A stretch of DNA of 64,000 nt from Buttiauxella sp. B2 (GCF_006376615.1 NZ_VEXQ01000011.1:89977-153976); one strand, 5' to 3'. Shown: positions 1 through 9,485, numbered from the stretch's first letter. Numbers and translations are program-made. The notes: a model not told the origin generated them from the letters alone.

Positions 1-74
1 ATTGGCGCTCCGGCCAATAACAGGAACAGAACTCCGCTAAACATTACTAAGGCAACAATAATCGCAATATCCAT
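1..74 (-). CDS. dctM: TRAP transporter large membrane subunit, N-terminal fragment
   Basis: Only the first 24 codons or so are in the window; the gene runs off the left edge. The visible peptide starts MDIAIIVALVMF and is a continuous hydrophobic segment, as expected for the first membrane helix of DctM, the 12-helix ion-coupled permease of TRAP transporters. It follows dctQ by 12 bases on the same strand, so dctP-dctQ-dctM is the normal TRAP order. The family call rests mainly on this context. Confidence 0.8.
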   Translation of the reverse strand, partial: MDIAIIVALVMFSGVLFLLLAGAP

Positions 75-86
75 GTCGACACCTAA

Positions 87-629
87 TCAATCTTGTTTCG
101 AAGAAAATTTTCTGAACAGCCCATATTGGTTATACAGGCAATAGAACAGCGTCATTGCACCGCTCAATGGAATAGCAATGTAGATAATGCCGATTGGAAT
201 TTGTAATGCAGAATCAAGCTGCGCCATCTGGCGGCTCATACCGATATAACCCCCGAAGGTCAGTACCAGTAATGCAAATATTGAGGTGGCAAGTTCGCCG
301 ACTATCTCAAGCGACAGGCATATTTTTCGCGGCAACTTATCGCGCATAAACGTAATAGCCATATGCTCGCGTAGGCCGAAGACATAAGCCCCGCCAATAA
401 GTACCAGCCAGATAAATAAATAACGCGCCAGCACTTCACTGACCGCACTTGGGCTATTAAACAAATAACGGGAAGCAACCTGCCAGGTGACCAGCAAAGT
501 CATTAAACCCACAAGCAGAATACATAGCAAAGACGCAACTTTATCGACGGCCTGTTTTACTCGTGTGATGTACGAATAAAAATCAGATTTGGACACGGCG
601 GCGGAGGGGACAGACTGAGAACTTTTCAT
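87..629 (-). CDS. dctQ: TRAP transporter small membrane subunit DctQ
   Basis: This 180-residue inner-membrane protein has four predicted helices, at about residues 32-55, 68-88, 105-128 and 142-162, which is the DctQ plan. The stretch from ARYLFIWLVLIGG to the motif GLREHMAI is typical of the family. DctQ forms a complex with DctM and helps receive substrate from the DctP binding protein. A GGAG ribosome-binding site lies 5 bases before the ATG. It sits between dctP and dctM in one operon. Substrate cannot be read from this subunit. Confidence 0.92.
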   Translation of the reverse strand: MKSSQSVPSAAVSKSDFYSYITRVKQAVDKVASLLCILLVGLMTLLVTWQVASRYLFNSPSAVSEVLARYLFIWLVLIGGAYVFGLREHMAITFMRDKLPRKICLSLEIVGELATSIFALLVLTFGGYIGMSRQMAQLDSALQIPIGIIYIAIPLSGAMTLFYCLYNQYGLFRKFSSKQD

Positions 630-641
630 AAAATCTCCACT

Positions 642-659
642 GGGGGCCAGAAAGCCCCC
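642..659. other. Intercistronic hairpin between dctP and dctQ
   Basis: GGGGGC, a six-base loop and GCCCCC form a strong hairpin in the 46-base gap between the dctP stop and the dctQ start. No T-run follows on the minus strand, so it is probably not a full terminator. A hairpin here would let binding protein be made in excess over the membrane subunits, by stabilising or partly terminating the message. That role is inferred. Confidence 0.5.
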
Positions 660-675
660 TGACTTCTAAGCCGTA

Positions 676-1689
676 TTACTCGGCCAACTCACGAATTTTT
701 TCGTACAACGTTTTTTGTTCAGGTGTGGTTAACATGGCAGATTGCAGCGGCTTGCAACGTTCCTGGAAAGGTTTGATATCCACATCCGTGAAGACTGCAC
801 CGTTATCTTTTGCAACCTTGCGTGCACCATCAAGCGCCTGATCCCACAGTTCAAACTGGGTTTGGGTGCTCTCTTTGGCCAGTTTACGGAACAGGTCTCG
901 GTCGCTATCCGTCATTTTGGCGAGGAAACTTTCGTTAGCCACTAACAGGTCCGCTACCATCACGTGGCGGGTTGTAGAGAAGTAAGGTGCAACTTCGTAT
1001 TGCTTGAGGTCAGCGTAGGTAATTTCGTTGTTTTCAGCGCCGTCCAGAACGCCCTGCTGAATTGCGGAATAGACCTCACCTTGCCCCATTGGGACACCGG
1101 TTCCCCCCATGCAATCCAACATTTTAATCATGGTGTCGGACTGCATGACACGAATTTTCTTGCCCTTCATATTTTCTGGGCTGGTGACAGCGGCACCTTT
1201 GGTGTAAATGCTGCGCGCACCGGCTGTATACGCGGTGACGACTTCAAAACCGGTGCCTTTAGTAGAAGCAAACAAACTGTCCAGCACACCGGAAGTAAAC
1301 ACTTTGCGCTGGTGCTCTGGGTTGTCGTACACATACGGCATTGCCAGCACAGAGAAGTTCTTATTAAAGTTTTCAACCAATGGGTTTGCGACAACCGCCA
1401 TTTGAATTGCACCGGACTGAACCAGTTCCAGCGATGCACGCTGGTCACCCAACAGCTCGTTAGGATGGATTTCTAATTTGTAGCGGCCATCTGTCGCTGA
1501 TTCCAGCTTATCGCTGAATGAGACTAATGCTTTGTATTGTGGGTTATTTTCAGATTGGTTAAACGCTGTTTTCAGCGTTACAGCCCCTGTTGGAGCTTCG
1601 TCATCGCCACATCCGCTCAGTAAAATCGTTGCCGCAACAGCGTTAGCAACCAGCGAAATTTTTGGCAAAACCTGTTTCAAATGCAGCAT
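676..1689 (-). CDS. dctP: TRAP transporter substrate-binding lipoprotein DctP
   Basis: This is the periplasmic binding protein that captures substrate for DctQM. With the start at 1689 it has 337 residues. Residues 1-27 form a signal peptide ending in a lipobox, LLSGC, so it is probably anchored to a membrane by a lipidated cysteine. The segment with GKKIRVMQS followed by GVPMGQGEVYSAIQQG and DGAENN is the family hallmark; the arginine normally binds the substrate carboxylate. An ATG seven codons upstream exists, but GGAG lies 8 bases before the ATG at 1689. Homologues carry dicarboxylates, sugar acids or sialic acid; substrate is not assigned. Confidence 0.9.
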   Translation of the reverse strand: MLHLKQVLPKISLVANAVAATILLSGCGDDEAPTGAVTLKTAFNQSENNPQYKALVSFSDKLESATDGRYKLEIHPNELLGDQRASLELVQSGAIQMAVVANPLVENFNKNFSVLAMPYVYDNPEHQRKVFTSGVLDSLFASTKGTGFEVVTAYTAGARSIYTKGAAVTSPENMKGKKIRVMQSDTMIKMLDCMGGTGVPMGQGEVYSAIQQGVLDGAENNEITYADLKQYEVAPYFSTTRHVMVADLLVANESFLAKMTDSDRDLFRKLAKESTQTQFELWDQALDGARKVAKDNGAVFTDVDIKPFQERCKPLQSAMLTTPEQKTLYEKIRELAE

Positions 1690-1765
1690 CCTTATGACTC
1701 CCTTATCCATAATCTCTGTGTGGCACTAGTACGTTTTGATGCATTTACTCACTGAATGAATTAAA

Positions 1766-1785
1766 AATGAAACATTATTTTAATT
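1766..1785 (-). promoter_or_regulatory. Possible KdgR-type operator
   Basis: The 20 bases aatgaaacattattttaatt, 77 bases or more before the dctP start, resemble IclR-family KdgR sites, which have AATGAAAC and GTTTCATT-like arms. The left arm matches well and the right arm poorly. KdgR controls uptake of pectin-derived sugar acids, and some enterobacterial sugar-acid TRAP transporters belong to its regulon. This is a lead, not a proof. Confidence 0.35.
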
Positions 1786-1808
1786 AATAAGAAATTTTGA
1801 TTCACTTT

Positions 1809-1829
1809 GTAATTGAGATCTCAAATTAC
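1809..1829. promoter_or_regulatory. Palindromic candidate operator
   Basis: GTAATT-GAGATCTC-AAATTAC is a nearly complete inverted repeat around a perfect GAGATCTC core, 120 bases upstream of dctP. The regulator is not identifiable from the sequence. Confidence 0.4.
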
Positions 1830-2081
1830 AGAAAATCCTGGATAGAAAACTTACAATTTCTGACAGGTTTATTAGAAAGGAAAACTCACAAGCCGTGATG
1901 ACATTGCAATTTTAGAGTGCTTTATGGCAATCGTGCAGAGGTGAGGTAGATTTAGCCTTTCGCCGACTGGAGGAAATGAAGTATGAAACTCTCATGCGTT
2001 ACGCTCGTGCATGCGGTGTTAATTTTAAACTGCAGCAAATATAAAAGCGGATACAAAGCCCAGTGACAGGTTTGGAACGAA

Positions 2082-2113
2082 TTCCCCCTTTCCCGCAGAG
2101 CAGAAAGGGGGAA
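2082..2113 (-). terminator. Terminator-like hairpin after the periplasmic repeat protein
   Basis: An 11-base perfect stem (ttccccctttc / gaaagggggaa) with a 10-base loop lies 16 bases beyond the stop of the minus-strand gene at 2129. Only a short T-rich tract follows. It separates this gene from the TRAP operon. Confidence 0.6.
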
Positions 2114-2128
2114 AAGCATTGGAAGGGA

Positions 2129-2710
2129 TTACTTAGCGGCGTTAGCCTTGATTTGAATAGAATCGGTATAAGTCACACGTACACTTTGGTTTACTTTCAG
2201 ATCTTTCAAACGAGCCTGAACATCCGGGTCAACAACAGTGATTGTCTTCTGCTGGCCTTTAGGGCCTTCAAACGTAATTTCGTTATTTTTCAGATCAATG
2301 TGTTTGATTTTGAGCTGAACGTTTACCTGGCGGAAAGCTTCATGCTCGCGGTCTGCTGGAGTGGCTTTCTCGATACCTTTGGTAGACGATGCAGTCGGTG
2401 CGGATTTATCAATATTCGTATCAAGAGCAACGGCTACGGAGCGCGTAACAGTGGTGTCGACAATATCACCCGCTTTCAAATTGGTCAGCGTACCAGCGTC
2501 TTCAGGAACGTTGAGTGACACTTTATTCCCTTCAGTTCCTTCCAGCACCACAACATGGTTTTTTTGATCAACTGAAACCACTTTTGCGGAAAAGTGATCG
2601 GCCTGAAAATCACCGGAAATTGGCAGCAGCGCGGCGTTTGCGGCAAAAACACTGAACGCAAGCAGCGAAACGGTAGCGGCACTTTTGATAATCGTATGAA
2701 TTGGTTTCAT
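2129..2710 (-). CDS. Exported protein with two tandem beta-rich repeats, unknown function
   Basis: I do not recognise this 193-residue protein. Residues 1-26 are a typical signal peptide cut after ANA, so it should be periplasmic. The mature part holds two copies of one module, about residues 41-96 and 132-189, each running V-D-x-K-N-x-hydrophobic-x-x-x-E-G-x-x-G, then an acidic stretch, then NLKAGD or DLKVNQ and VTxTxS. The linker between them (about 97-130) is charged. The pattern suggests two small beta-barrels of OB type. It lies 64 bases after cybC on the same strand with its own AAGGA site. A role with periplasmic cytochrome or metal chemistry is possible but unsupported. Confidence 0.85.
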   Translation of the reverse strand: MKPIHTIIKSAATVSLLAFSVFAANAALLPISGDFQADHFSAKVVSVDQKNHVVVLEGTEGNKVSLNVPEDAGTLTNLKAGDIVDTTVTRSVAVALDTNIDKSAPTASSTKGIEKATPADREHEAFRQVNVQLKIKHIDLKNNEITFEGPKGQQKTITVVDPDVQARLKDLKVNQSVRVTYTDSIQIKANAAK

Positions 2711-2774
2711 AAATCAGATGTCCTTATAAATTAAATGAAAATACACAAGCCCTGAAGGCAGAGCTAGTATCAGC

Positions 2775-3161
2775 TTAGCGGTATTTTTTATGGTAGGCAT
2801 TGCGAGTGGTTTTAAACTCTTCTGCCGCCGCCTGTGCTTCTTTTACTTTACCTTCATTGGCAAGTTTCAGCGCACCGTCAATTTGCCCTACCAGCAACTC
2901 AAGGCCGTGGCGATAATCTTTCATTTTTGCGCTGTCTGCTGCTTCGTTTTCAAGCTTAGCTGGAGCGCCTTTTTGCGCGTCCAGTGCTGCGGTGCGCATG
3001 TTGTTTAGCGAGGTTTTTAACTCAGCCGCGTTGTCAGTACTTAACACGGTTTTGTAATTCTCAGCGATGGTATCCATATCATCGCCAACTTCTTTTGCCA
3101 TTACAGCACCTGTGAATAACACAGATGATACTGCCAACATTGCAATTAGTTGCTTACGCAT
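2775..3161 (-). CDS. cybC: Soluble cytochrome b562
   Basis: This is a periplasmic four-helix-bundle haem b protein of 128 residues, the same length as in E. coli. A 22-residue signal peptide ends at AMA-type VMA. In the mature numbering the two haem ligands are present: Met7 in GDDM and His102 in the C-terminal AYHKKYR. It probably carries electrons in the periplasm, although its physiological partner is unclear even in E. coli. It follows tldE as in E. coli. The downstream gene in the same direction is not part of the E. coli neighbourhood. Confidence 0.96.
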   Translation of the reverse strand: MRKQLIAMLAVSSVLFTGAVMAKEVGDDMDTIAENYKTVLSTDNAAELKTSLNNMRTAALDAQKGAPAKLENEAADSAKMKDYRHGLELLVGQIDGALKLANEGKVKEAQAAAEEFKTTRNAYHKKYR

Positions 3162-3189
3162 TACATCACCTTTTTATTATGTCGAAGAA

Positions 3190-3209
3190 GGGCGCTGCAG
3201 GACGCGCCC
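3190..3209. other. Small hairpin between tldE and cybC
   Basis: GGGCGC and GCGCCC flank an eight-base loop in the 57-base gap between tldE and cybC. No T-run follows. It may set the relative levels of the two products. Confidence 0.35.
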
Positions 3210-3218
3210 ATTACCGTT

Positions 3219-4571
3219 CTACTGACCGGCGATCTTCATCTCCGGTAACAGCACTGAACCACACTGAATATTACTACGCTTCTCAATATCACTGCCCACT
3301 GTGACAATTTCACGCCACATATCTTTTAAGTTACCGGCGATGGTGATTTCACTCACCGGATACTGAATTTCACCGTTCTCAACCCAGAAGCCAGATGCAC
3401 CGCGTGAATAATCGCCCGTAATGCCGCTCACGCCTTGCCCCATCAGCTCTGTCACAACCAGACCGGTGCCCATCTCTTTAAGCATGCCGTCGAAGTCCAG
3501 ACCGCGCCCTTCGATGCGCCAATTGTGGATACCGCCCGCATGACCGGTGCTTTTCAGGCCCAGTTTGCGTGCTGAATAGTTAGTCAGCAGCCATTGTTGC
3601 AAGATGCCATCTTTAATAATGTCACGGCGTTCTGTACGCACACCTTCGCTATCAAATGGTGTAGAAGCTAACCCTTTGAGTAAATGCGGATGTTCTTCAA
3701 TTGTTAGCCATTCAGGTAAAATTTGCGTGCCCAGAGAATCGAGCAGGAAAGTCGATTTACGGTAAACAGAACCACCCGCAATCGCGCCAACCAAGTGCCC
3801 GAACAGGCCAGTTGCCGCTTCGGCTGCAAAGATAACCGGCGCTTTCATAGTAGAAAGTTTACGTGGCGACAGGCGTGCAAGCGTGCGGCGTGCACACTCG
3901 ATACCCACAGACTCCGGGCTATCCAGGTCTTCCATCGCGCGGCCAATGGTGTACGCGTAATCACGCTCCATTTCACCGTTCACTTCTGCAATCACGCAGC
4001 TTGAAAGCGAGTGGCGCGTTGAACAATAGCTTTGCAGCATGCCATTGCTGTTACCGAAAACTTTAATACCGTAGTGGCTGTTAAAGCTGCCACCTTCGGT
4101 ATTGTTGATGCGCTTATCCACATTCAACGACGCATTTTCAGCGCGAGCGGCCAGCTCAATAGCGCGATCGGCGTCCATTTCAGTCGGGTGGAAAAGATCC
4201 AAATCTGGTGCTTCGAAGGCCAGCAACTCTTTATCTGCCACACCGGCAAACGGGTCTGGGGATGTGTAACGGGCAATATCCAGCGCAGCCTGAACGGTAC
4301 GCGCAACGGCGTCCGGGCTGAGATCGGTCGTGGATGCACTACCTTTACGGTTTTGATGATAGACGGTGATGCCTAGTGCACCATCGCTGTTAAATTCGAC
4401 GTTTTCCACCTCACCGTATCGCGTGCTTACGCTGATACCAGTGGTTTTACTGACGGCAACTTCTGCGCCGTCTGACTGAGCGGAAGCTAATTCCAGCGCC
4501 TGAGATACCGCTTGTTCCAGAACCTGACGTTGTTGTGCTACTTGCGTGTTTACTTTCATCGCTACTGCCAT
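3219..4571 (-). CDS. tldE: Metalloprotease subunit TldE (PmbA)
   Basis: TldE pairs with TldD to form a cytoplasmic zinc protease. It matures microcin B17 and removes the CcdA antitoxin in E. coli. The product has 450 residues, as in E. coli, and nearly full-length similarity, including [12 protein letters not shown] and [13 protein letters not shown] near the N-terminus and [22 protein letters not shown] near the C-terminus. TldE itself lacks the HExxxH zinc site, which is supplied by TldD encoded elsewhere. It is divergent from darP with about 100 bases between them and upstream of cybC. Confidence 0.96.
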   Translation of the reverse strand: MAVAMKVNTQVAQQRQVLEQAVSQALELASAQSDGAEVAVSKTTGISVSTRYGEVENVEFNSDGALGITVYHQNRKGSASTTDLSPDAVARTVQAALDIARYTSPDPFAGVADKELLAFEAPDLDLFHPTEMDADRAIELAARAENASLNVDKRINNTEGGSFNSHYGIKVFGNSNGMLQSYCSTRHSLSSCVIAEVNGEMERDYAYTIGRAMEDLDSPESVGIECARRTLARLSPRKLSTMKAPVIFAAEAATGLFGHLVGAIAGGSVYRKSTFLLDSLGTQILPEWLTIEEHPHLLKGLASTPFDSEGVRTERRDIIKDGILQQWLLTNYSARKLGLKSTGHAGGIHNWRIEGRGLDFDGMLKEMGTGLVVTELMGQGVSGITGDYSRGASGFWVENGEIQYPVSEITIAGNLKDMWREIVTVGSDIEKRSNIQCGSVLLPEMKIAGQ

Positions 4572-4669
4572 AATGTAAGGTGAGTGATTTAAGTCTAACA
4601 GGATCAGAACAATTTCGCAGTGAACAGGCTTTACTGGTAGAATTAGCCACTTTTTTTAAGGAGCCTAAT

Positions 4670-5221
4670 ATGACTAAGCAGCCCGATGACTGGCTCGACG
4701 ACGTACCAGATAACGAAAATGAAGACGAAGATGATGAGATTATCTGGGTCAGTAAAAGCGAAATTAAGCGTGATGCCGAGGAATTAAAACGCCTGGGTAT
4801 GGAGCTGATGGAGTTGGGCAAGAACGCGCTCGACAAAATCCCGCTTGATGAAGATTTGCGTGCAGCAATCGATCTGGCGCAGAAGATCAAGAAAGAAGGT
4901 CGCCGCCGTCAGGTGCAGTTGATTGGCAAAATGATGCGTTCGCGCGACATGGACCCTATCCGCCAGGCGCTCGACAAACTGAAAAACCGTCACAACCAGC
5001 AGGTTGCACTGTTCCATAAACTGGAAGCGCTGCGCGATCGTTTGGTTGAAGAAGGTGATGATGCGATGAGTGAAGTGTTAAGACTTTACCCTGAGGCCGA
5101 TCGTCAGCAGTTACGCGTGTTGATCCGCAATGCACAAAAAGAAAAAGCGACTAACAAGCCGCCAAAATCTTATCGCCTGATATTCTCGTATCTGCGCGAA
5201 CTGGCTGAAAACCAGGTCTAA
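4670..5221 (+). CDS. darP: Ribosome-associated protein DarP (YjgA)
   Basis: DarP binds late 50S precursors and helps 23S rRNA folding. The product has 183 residues and begins [11 protein letters not shown], followed by the acidic tract [16 protein letters not shown], then a basic helical core with [15 protein letters not shown]. An open frame extends upstream to 4580, but AAGGAG lies just before the ATG at 4670 and the length then equals the E. coli protein. It is transcribed away from tldE and ends at a strong terminator. Confidence 0.96.
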   Translation: MTKQPDDWLDDVPDNENEDEDDEIIWVSKSEIKRDAEELKRLGMELMELGKNALDKIPLDEDLRAAIDLAQKIKKEGRRRQVQLIGKMMRSRDMDPIRQALDKLKNRHNQQVALFHKLEALRDRLVEEGDDAMSEVLRLYPEADRQQLRVLIRNAQKEKATNKPPKSYRLIFSYLRELAENQV

Positions 5222-5222
5222 A

Positions 5223-5252
5223 AAAATGCCCGCAAATCTGCGGGCATTTTTA
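5223..5252. terminator. Bidirectional terminator between darP and mpl
   Basis: aaatgcccgc / gcgggcattt form a perfect stem around a short loop, with an A-run on the left and a T-run on the right. It can end darP on the plus strand and mpl on the minus strand. Confidence 0.85.
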
Positions 5253-5287
5253 TTGGTGCCTACCGCGTGAAAATGATTTAAAGCCGA

Positions 5288-6658
5288 TTACTGATTTGCA
5301 GCTTTCTTTTCCAACGCATCCAGCAATTTCTGATGAATACCACCGAAACCACCGTTGCTCATCACCAGAATGTGGTCGCCTGGTTGTGCGGTTTTTACCA
5401 CCATATCAACCAGCGTATCGACATCCGCACTCCAGTGCGCAGGCTGGATACACGCTTCTGCCACTTCTACTACTTGCCATGGAATGTGCGGAGGCTGAAG
5501 CAGGAAGACTTCATCTGCTCGGCCTAAAGATGGCGCGAGGTCATCTTTGCTCAGACCCATTTTCATGGTGTTTGAGCGTGGCTCAAGTACCGCAAGAATG
5601 CGTGCTGTACCGCCAACTTTGCCACGCAATGCGGCAAGCGTTGCCAGAATCGCCGTTGGATGGTGAGCAAAATCGTCATACACCGTCACGCCATTCGCTT
5701 CGCCACGCAGCTCAAGGCGACGGCGAGCATTAACAAAGCTATCCAGTGATTTTGCTGCATCAGCAGGTGTCACACCTACATGGCGTGCGGCGGCAATTGC
5801 CATCAAGCCATTATGCATGTTGTGTTCGCCAACCAGTTGCCAGTGCACAACACCCACGCGCTCGCCATCCAGATACACTTCCCAGTTGGACGCATCCGGA
5901 TTAAGTTTCTTCGCCTGCCAGTGGCCTTGTTCACCCACCAGCTCTTGCTCACTCCAGCAACCCATCGCCAGAGTTTGTTTAATGTTGGCGTCGTTTTCAG
6001 GCCAGATAATTTTCCCCTGCCCTGGTACGATGCGCACCAGATGGTGGAACTGTTTCTGAATCGCTTTCAGATCGTCAAAAATATCCGCGTGGTCGAACTC
6101 AAGGTTATTGAGGACCAGCGTGCGCGGGCAGTAATGCACGAATTTGGAACGCTTATCGAAGAACGCACAATCGTATTCATCGGCTTCAATCACGAAGAAT
6201 GGGCTATCACCCAAACGCGCAGAAACGTCGAAGTTACCCGGTACACCGCCGATCACAAAACCAGGCTTGTAACCGCAAGCTTCCAGAATCCAGGTTGCCA
6301 TACCCGCAGTGGTGGTTTTGCCATGCGTCCCCGCCACAGCAATCACCCAACGGTCACGCAGTACGAAATCATGCAGCCATTGCGGCCCAGACATATAAGG
6401 GATGCTTTTCTCCAGCACCGCTTCAACACATGGGTTCCCACGCGTCATCGCGTTACCGATGATTACCAGATCCGGTTGAGAATCGAGCTGGCTTGGGTCG
6501 TAACCTTGAATTAACTCAATACCCTGCTCTTCTAACAGAGTACTCATTGGTGGATACACGTTGGCATCCGAGCCTGTCACTTCATGGCCGAGTGAACGTG
6601 CCAGCATTGCCAGGCCGCCCATAAAGGTGCCGCAAATACCCAGAATATGAATGCGCAT
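5288..6658 (-). CDS. mpl: UDP-N-acetylmuramate:tripeptide ligase Mpl
   Basis: Mpl recycles cell-wall tripeptide (L-Ala-gamma-D-Glu-meso-diaminopimelate) by ligating it to UDP-MurNAc in the cytoplasm. The 456 residues match the family length. The Mur-ligase features are visible: an N-terminal Rossmann domain starting MRIHILGICGTFMGG, the ATP P-loop GTHGKTTT at about 110-117, EADEYDCAFFDKRSKF, and the C-terminal domain after DDFAHHPTAI. AAAGGA precedes the ATG. It is divergent from fbp, as in E. coli. Confidence 0.97.
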   Translation of the reverse strand: MRIHILGICGTFMGGLAMLARSLGHEVTGSDANVYPPMSTLLEEQGIELIQGYDPSQLDSQPDLVIIGNAMTRGNPCVEAVLEKSIPYMSGPQWLHDFVLRDRWVIAVAGTHGKTTTAGMATWILEACGYKPGFVIGGVPGNFDVSARLGDSPFFVIEADEYDCAFFDKRSKFVHYCPRTLVLNNLEFDHADIFDDLKAIQKQFHHLVRIVPGQGKIIWPENDANIKQTLAMGCWSEQELVGEQGHWQAKKLNPDASNWEVYLDGERVGVVHWQLVGEHNMHNGLMAIAAARHVGVTPADAAKSLDSFVNARRRLELRGEANGVTVYDDFAHHPTAILATLAALRGKVGGTARILAVLEPRSNTMKMGLSKDDLAPSLGRADEVFLLQPPHIPWQVVEVAEACIQPAHWSADVDTLVDMVVKTAQPGDHILVMSNGGFGGIHQKLLDALEKKAANQ

Positions 6659-6833
6659 AAAACTATCCTTTCATTATTTGGCGCACATTCTAACCGTATG
6701 TTGGAGGCTGGCAAATCGCATTTAAGTTAATTCTGCATTTTGCTGGCGCGATTCACCTGTACGCTACTATTTGAATCTTTGTTAGGATTGTTGCAATCGT
6801 TTTACTCAACTGACTGACTGCAGGGAAAGTGTT

Positions 6834-7832
6834 ATGAAAACGTTAGGTGAATTTATTGTCGAAAAGCAGCACGAGTTCTCGCACGCAACCGGTGAACTGA
6901 CTGCATTGCTGTCGGCAATAAAGCTCGGCGCAAAAATCATCCACCGCGATATCAACAAAGCAGGTCTGGTTGATATTTTAGGTGCCAGCGGAGCTGAAAA
7001 CATTCAGGGCGAAGTGCAGCAAAAGCTCGACCTGTTCGCAAACGAAAAACTGAAAGCAGCACTGAAAGCCCGAGGGATTGTGGCGGGTGTGGCTTCCGAA
7101 GAAGAAGATGACATTGTTATTTTCGACGGCGCGGAACATGCCAAGTATGTGGTGCTGATGGACCCGCTTGATGGCTCATCAAACATCGACGTTAACGTGT
7201 CAGTGGGTACGATTTTCTCTATCTACCGTCGTATTACGCCGGTAGGCACGCCAGTAACCGAAGCTGATTTCCTTCAGCCTGGCAACCGTCAGGTCGCAGC
7301 AGGTTATGTGGTTTACGGCTCTTCGACCATGCTGGTTTATACCACCGGTTGTGGCGTGCATGCATTCACCTACGATCCCTCTCTTGGTGTATTCTGCCTG
7401 TGCCAGGAACGTATGCGCTTCCCGGAAAAAGGCAATACCTATTCCATCAACGAAGGGAATTACATCCGCTTCCCGACCGGTGTGAAAAAGTACATTAAGT
7501 TCTGTCAGGAAGAAGATGCCAACACTCAGCGCCCTTACACTTCGCGCTACATTGGCTCTCTGGTTGCAGATTTCCACCGCAACCTGCTGAAAGGCGGCAT
7601 TTATCTCTATCCAAGCACTGCCAGCCACCCGCAAGGGAAACTGCGTTTGCTGTATGAAGGTAACCCGATGGCGTTCCTGGCTGAACAAGCAGGCGGCAAA
7701 GCCAGCGACGGTAAAGAACGTATTCTGGATATCATCCCAGAAACCCTGCACCAGCGCCGTCCGTTCTTTGTCGGTAACGAACATATGGTTGAGGATGTAG
7801 AACGCTTTATCCGTGAGTATCCGGACGCCTAA
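6834..7832 (+). CDS. fbp: Fructose-1,6-bisphosphatase class I
   Basis: This gluconeogenic enzyme hydrolyses fructose 1,6-bisphosphate to fructose 6-phosphate. It has 332 residues, identical to the E. coli length. The metal-binding signature of the lithium-sensitive phosphatase superfamily is present as [16 protein letters not shown], with an upstream acidic EEEDD loop. The substrate-binding C-terminus keeps [26 protein letters not shown] lies before the ATG. It is divergent from mpl; the next gene on the opposite strand is a chemoreceptor, not yjfF directly. Confidence 0.97.
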   Translation: MKTLGEFIVEKQHEFSHATGELTALLSAIKLGAKIIHRDINKAGLVDILGASGAENIQGEVQQKLDLFANEKLKAALKARGIVAGVASEEEDDIVIFDGAEHAKYVVLMDPLDGSSNIDVNVSVGTIFSIYRRITPVGTPVTEADFLQPGNRQVAAGYVVYGSSTMLVYTTGCGVHAFTYDPSLGVFCLCQERMRFPEKGNTYSINEGNYIRFPTGVKKYIKFCQEEDANTQRPYTSRYIGSLVADFHRNLLKGGIYLYPSTASHPQGKLRLLYEGNPMAFLAEQAGGKASDGKERILDIIPETLHQRRPFFVGNEHMVEDVERFIREYPDA

Positions 7833-7842
7833 GACTTTAAAA

Positions 7843-7868
7843 TAGCCTCTCCTTAAAAGGAGAGGCTA
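7843..7868. terminator. Terminator between fbp and the chemoreceptor gene
   Basis: A 12-base perfect stem (tagcctctcctt / aaggagaggcta) with a two-base minimal loop lies between the convergent ends of fbp and the chemoreceptor. The T-run is on the minus strand, so it fits the chemoreceptor gene best. Confidence 0.75.
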
Positions 7869-7873
7869 TACGG

Positions 7874-9427
7874 CTAGCAGCGAAACGTTGCCATTGCCGC
7901 CACGAGTTGTTGCGACTGATCTTCGAGCGAACGGGTCGCCGCTGTAGATTCTTGAACCAACGCCGCATTTTGCTGAGCGGCTTCGTCCATCTGACTAACA
8001 GCAATATTCACCTGCTCAATACCGTGACTCTGTTCATTTGAAGCGCTGGCGATTTCACGCACCAGACGCGTCATACGCATGACTTCTTCTGCGATTTCAT
8101 CCATCGTCTCACCGGCTTGCTGCGCGAGTTCCCGGCCTTCACCAACGTGATTTTGCGAATCTGAAATCAGCGTGCGGATCTCTTTTGCCGCATCTGCACT
8201 GCGACTGGCCAATGTGCGAACTTCACCCGCAACGACAGCAAACCCACGTCCTTGCTCACCGGCACGAGCCGCTTCTACCGAGGCGTTGAGCGCCAGAATA
8301 TTGGTTTGGAAGGCAATACCGTCGATAACGCTAAGAATGTCTGCAATGCGGTCAGAACTGCTGGAAATATCACGCATTTTTTCAATTACATAGCACACCA
8401 TTTCGCTGCCACGGTCGGCAGTATCAGAAACGTCTTTCGCTAATTTGTGCGCCTGTTCGGCGTTATCGGCATTCTGTTTTACCGTCGCAGTAATCTGTTC
8501 CATGCTGGCTGCAGTTTGTTCGAGCGACGTCGCGGTCGATTCGGTACGTTGCGCCAGATTCTGGTTACCCGCCGCCAGTTCACGGCTGCCAGTGTCAATT
8601 TGCGAGCTGGCATCACGCACGCGGCTCACAGATTCCATCAGGGAATCACGCATCACGGTAATTGCCGCGGCCAGGCGACCAAACTCGTTATTGCCCGCAG
8701 GTGGCAATGGCTGGGTTAAATCACCTTTGGCGACAAACTCCAGTTGTTCAATCGACTGATTAAGCGGTTTGAGCAATAAATGACGCAGCGCCAGCCACAC
8801 CAACACGATAATCCCTGCGGTGAGCAAGGCTGCAATAATGATAAGAGTCAGGACGATAGTTTTGTGTCTTTGCACCGCTTCAACTTCGTTGTTGCCGCGC
8901 TGTTCGCCCCACTGTTTGATAATATCTACATCAGTATCAAACTTCTGCGCCTGTGGGATCAGCACATGCTCAAGCAAATCGTAATAATCATCGGGGCTTT
9001 GTTTGGTGAGTGCGACCAGCATCGGGTTAATACCTTTTGCGAGGTATTCCGCATAGCTTTGCGATAAGTTCTGAATGAGTCGGTTGCCCTCTTCATCACC
9101 TACGCCGCTGTCGATAAAATCTTTGAGCTGCTGCTGCGCTGAAGTGACGTCACTGGCTACGTAATCGGCGGATTTTGCCGCGTCTTCCAACATGCCGATT
9201 TCCATCTGCCGAACTGCCTGCCCTGCTCCGTTACGCGCGCGCAATAATGAAACATAACCATCAGACAAGCGCACCATCTGCTCGCCCTGTAATCGGTTGA
9301 TTTTCTGGAGTGAAGTAGAGCTTTGTTGCAGAGCGTAAATGCCCATGCCGCTGACAAATAACAACAGAAAGGTCATGACTGCTAATAACGTCAGCAGCCC
9401 CGTGCGAATAGACAAATTTCTCAACAT
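7874..9427 (-). CDS. Methyl-accepting chemotaxis protein (orphan)
   Basis: This is an inner-membrane chemoreceptor. With the start at 9427 it has 517 residues: TM1 at about 10-32, a periplasmic four-helix ligand domain of the Tar/Tsr type, TM2 at about 191-214, HAMP at about 215-267, and the signalling hairpin. The hairpin tip is intact ([22 protein letters not shown]) and should bind CheA/CheW. It ends VAAMATFRC and lacks the NWETF-type pentapeptide that tethers CheR/CheB, so it is probably a low-abundance-type receptor. The start 34 codons further upstream would put a non-membrane extension before TM1. E. coli has no gene here. The ligand is unknown. Confidence 0.93.
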   Translation of the reverse strand: MLRNLSIRTGLLTLLAVMTFLLLFVSGMGIYALQQSSTSLQKINRLQGEQMVRLSDGYVSLLRARNGAGQAVRQMEIGMLEDAAKSADYVASDVTSAQQQLKDFIDSGVGDEEGNRLIQNLSQSYAEYLAKGINPMLVALTKQSPDDYYDLLEHVLIPQAQKFDTDVDIIKQWGEQRGNNEVEAVQRHKTIVLTLIIIAALLTAGIIVLVWLALRHLLLKPLNQSIEQLEFVAKGDLTQPLPPAGNNEFGRLAAAITVMRDSLMESVSRVRDASSQIDTGSRELAAGNQNLAQRTESTATSLEQTAASMEQITATVKQNADNAEQAHKLAKDVSDTADRGSEMVCYVIEKMRDISSSSDRIADILSVIDGIAFQTNILALNASVEAARAGEQGRGFAVVAGEVRTLASRSADAAKEIRTLISDSQNHVGEGRELAQQAGETMDEIAEEVMRMTRLVREIASASNEQSHGIEQVNIAVSQMDEAAQQNAALVQESTAATRSLEDQSQQLVAAMATFRC

Positions 9428-9485
9428 GCTCTTTTCCCGGTGGCAGAACGATGGATCAGTTATCGGCCACCACCGGAAAAAATTT

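Larger units (their letters stand above)
1690..2081. promoter_or_regulatory. AT-rich control region upstream of the TRAP operon
   Basis: About 390 bases hold no convincing gene on either strand. The part nearest dctP is very AT-rich and holds two candidate operator sequences, listed separately. The distal part (about 1850-2080) shows no clear feature. The transport operon is therefore probably controlled by a specific regulator encoded outside the window. Confidence 0.5.

Noticed and set aside
5780..6514. Long open frame of about 240 codons on the plus strand opposite mpl
   Set aside because: It lies entirely inside the well-supported mpl gene, has no ribosome-binding site and its translation has no coherent domain. 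It is a shadow of mpl codon use.
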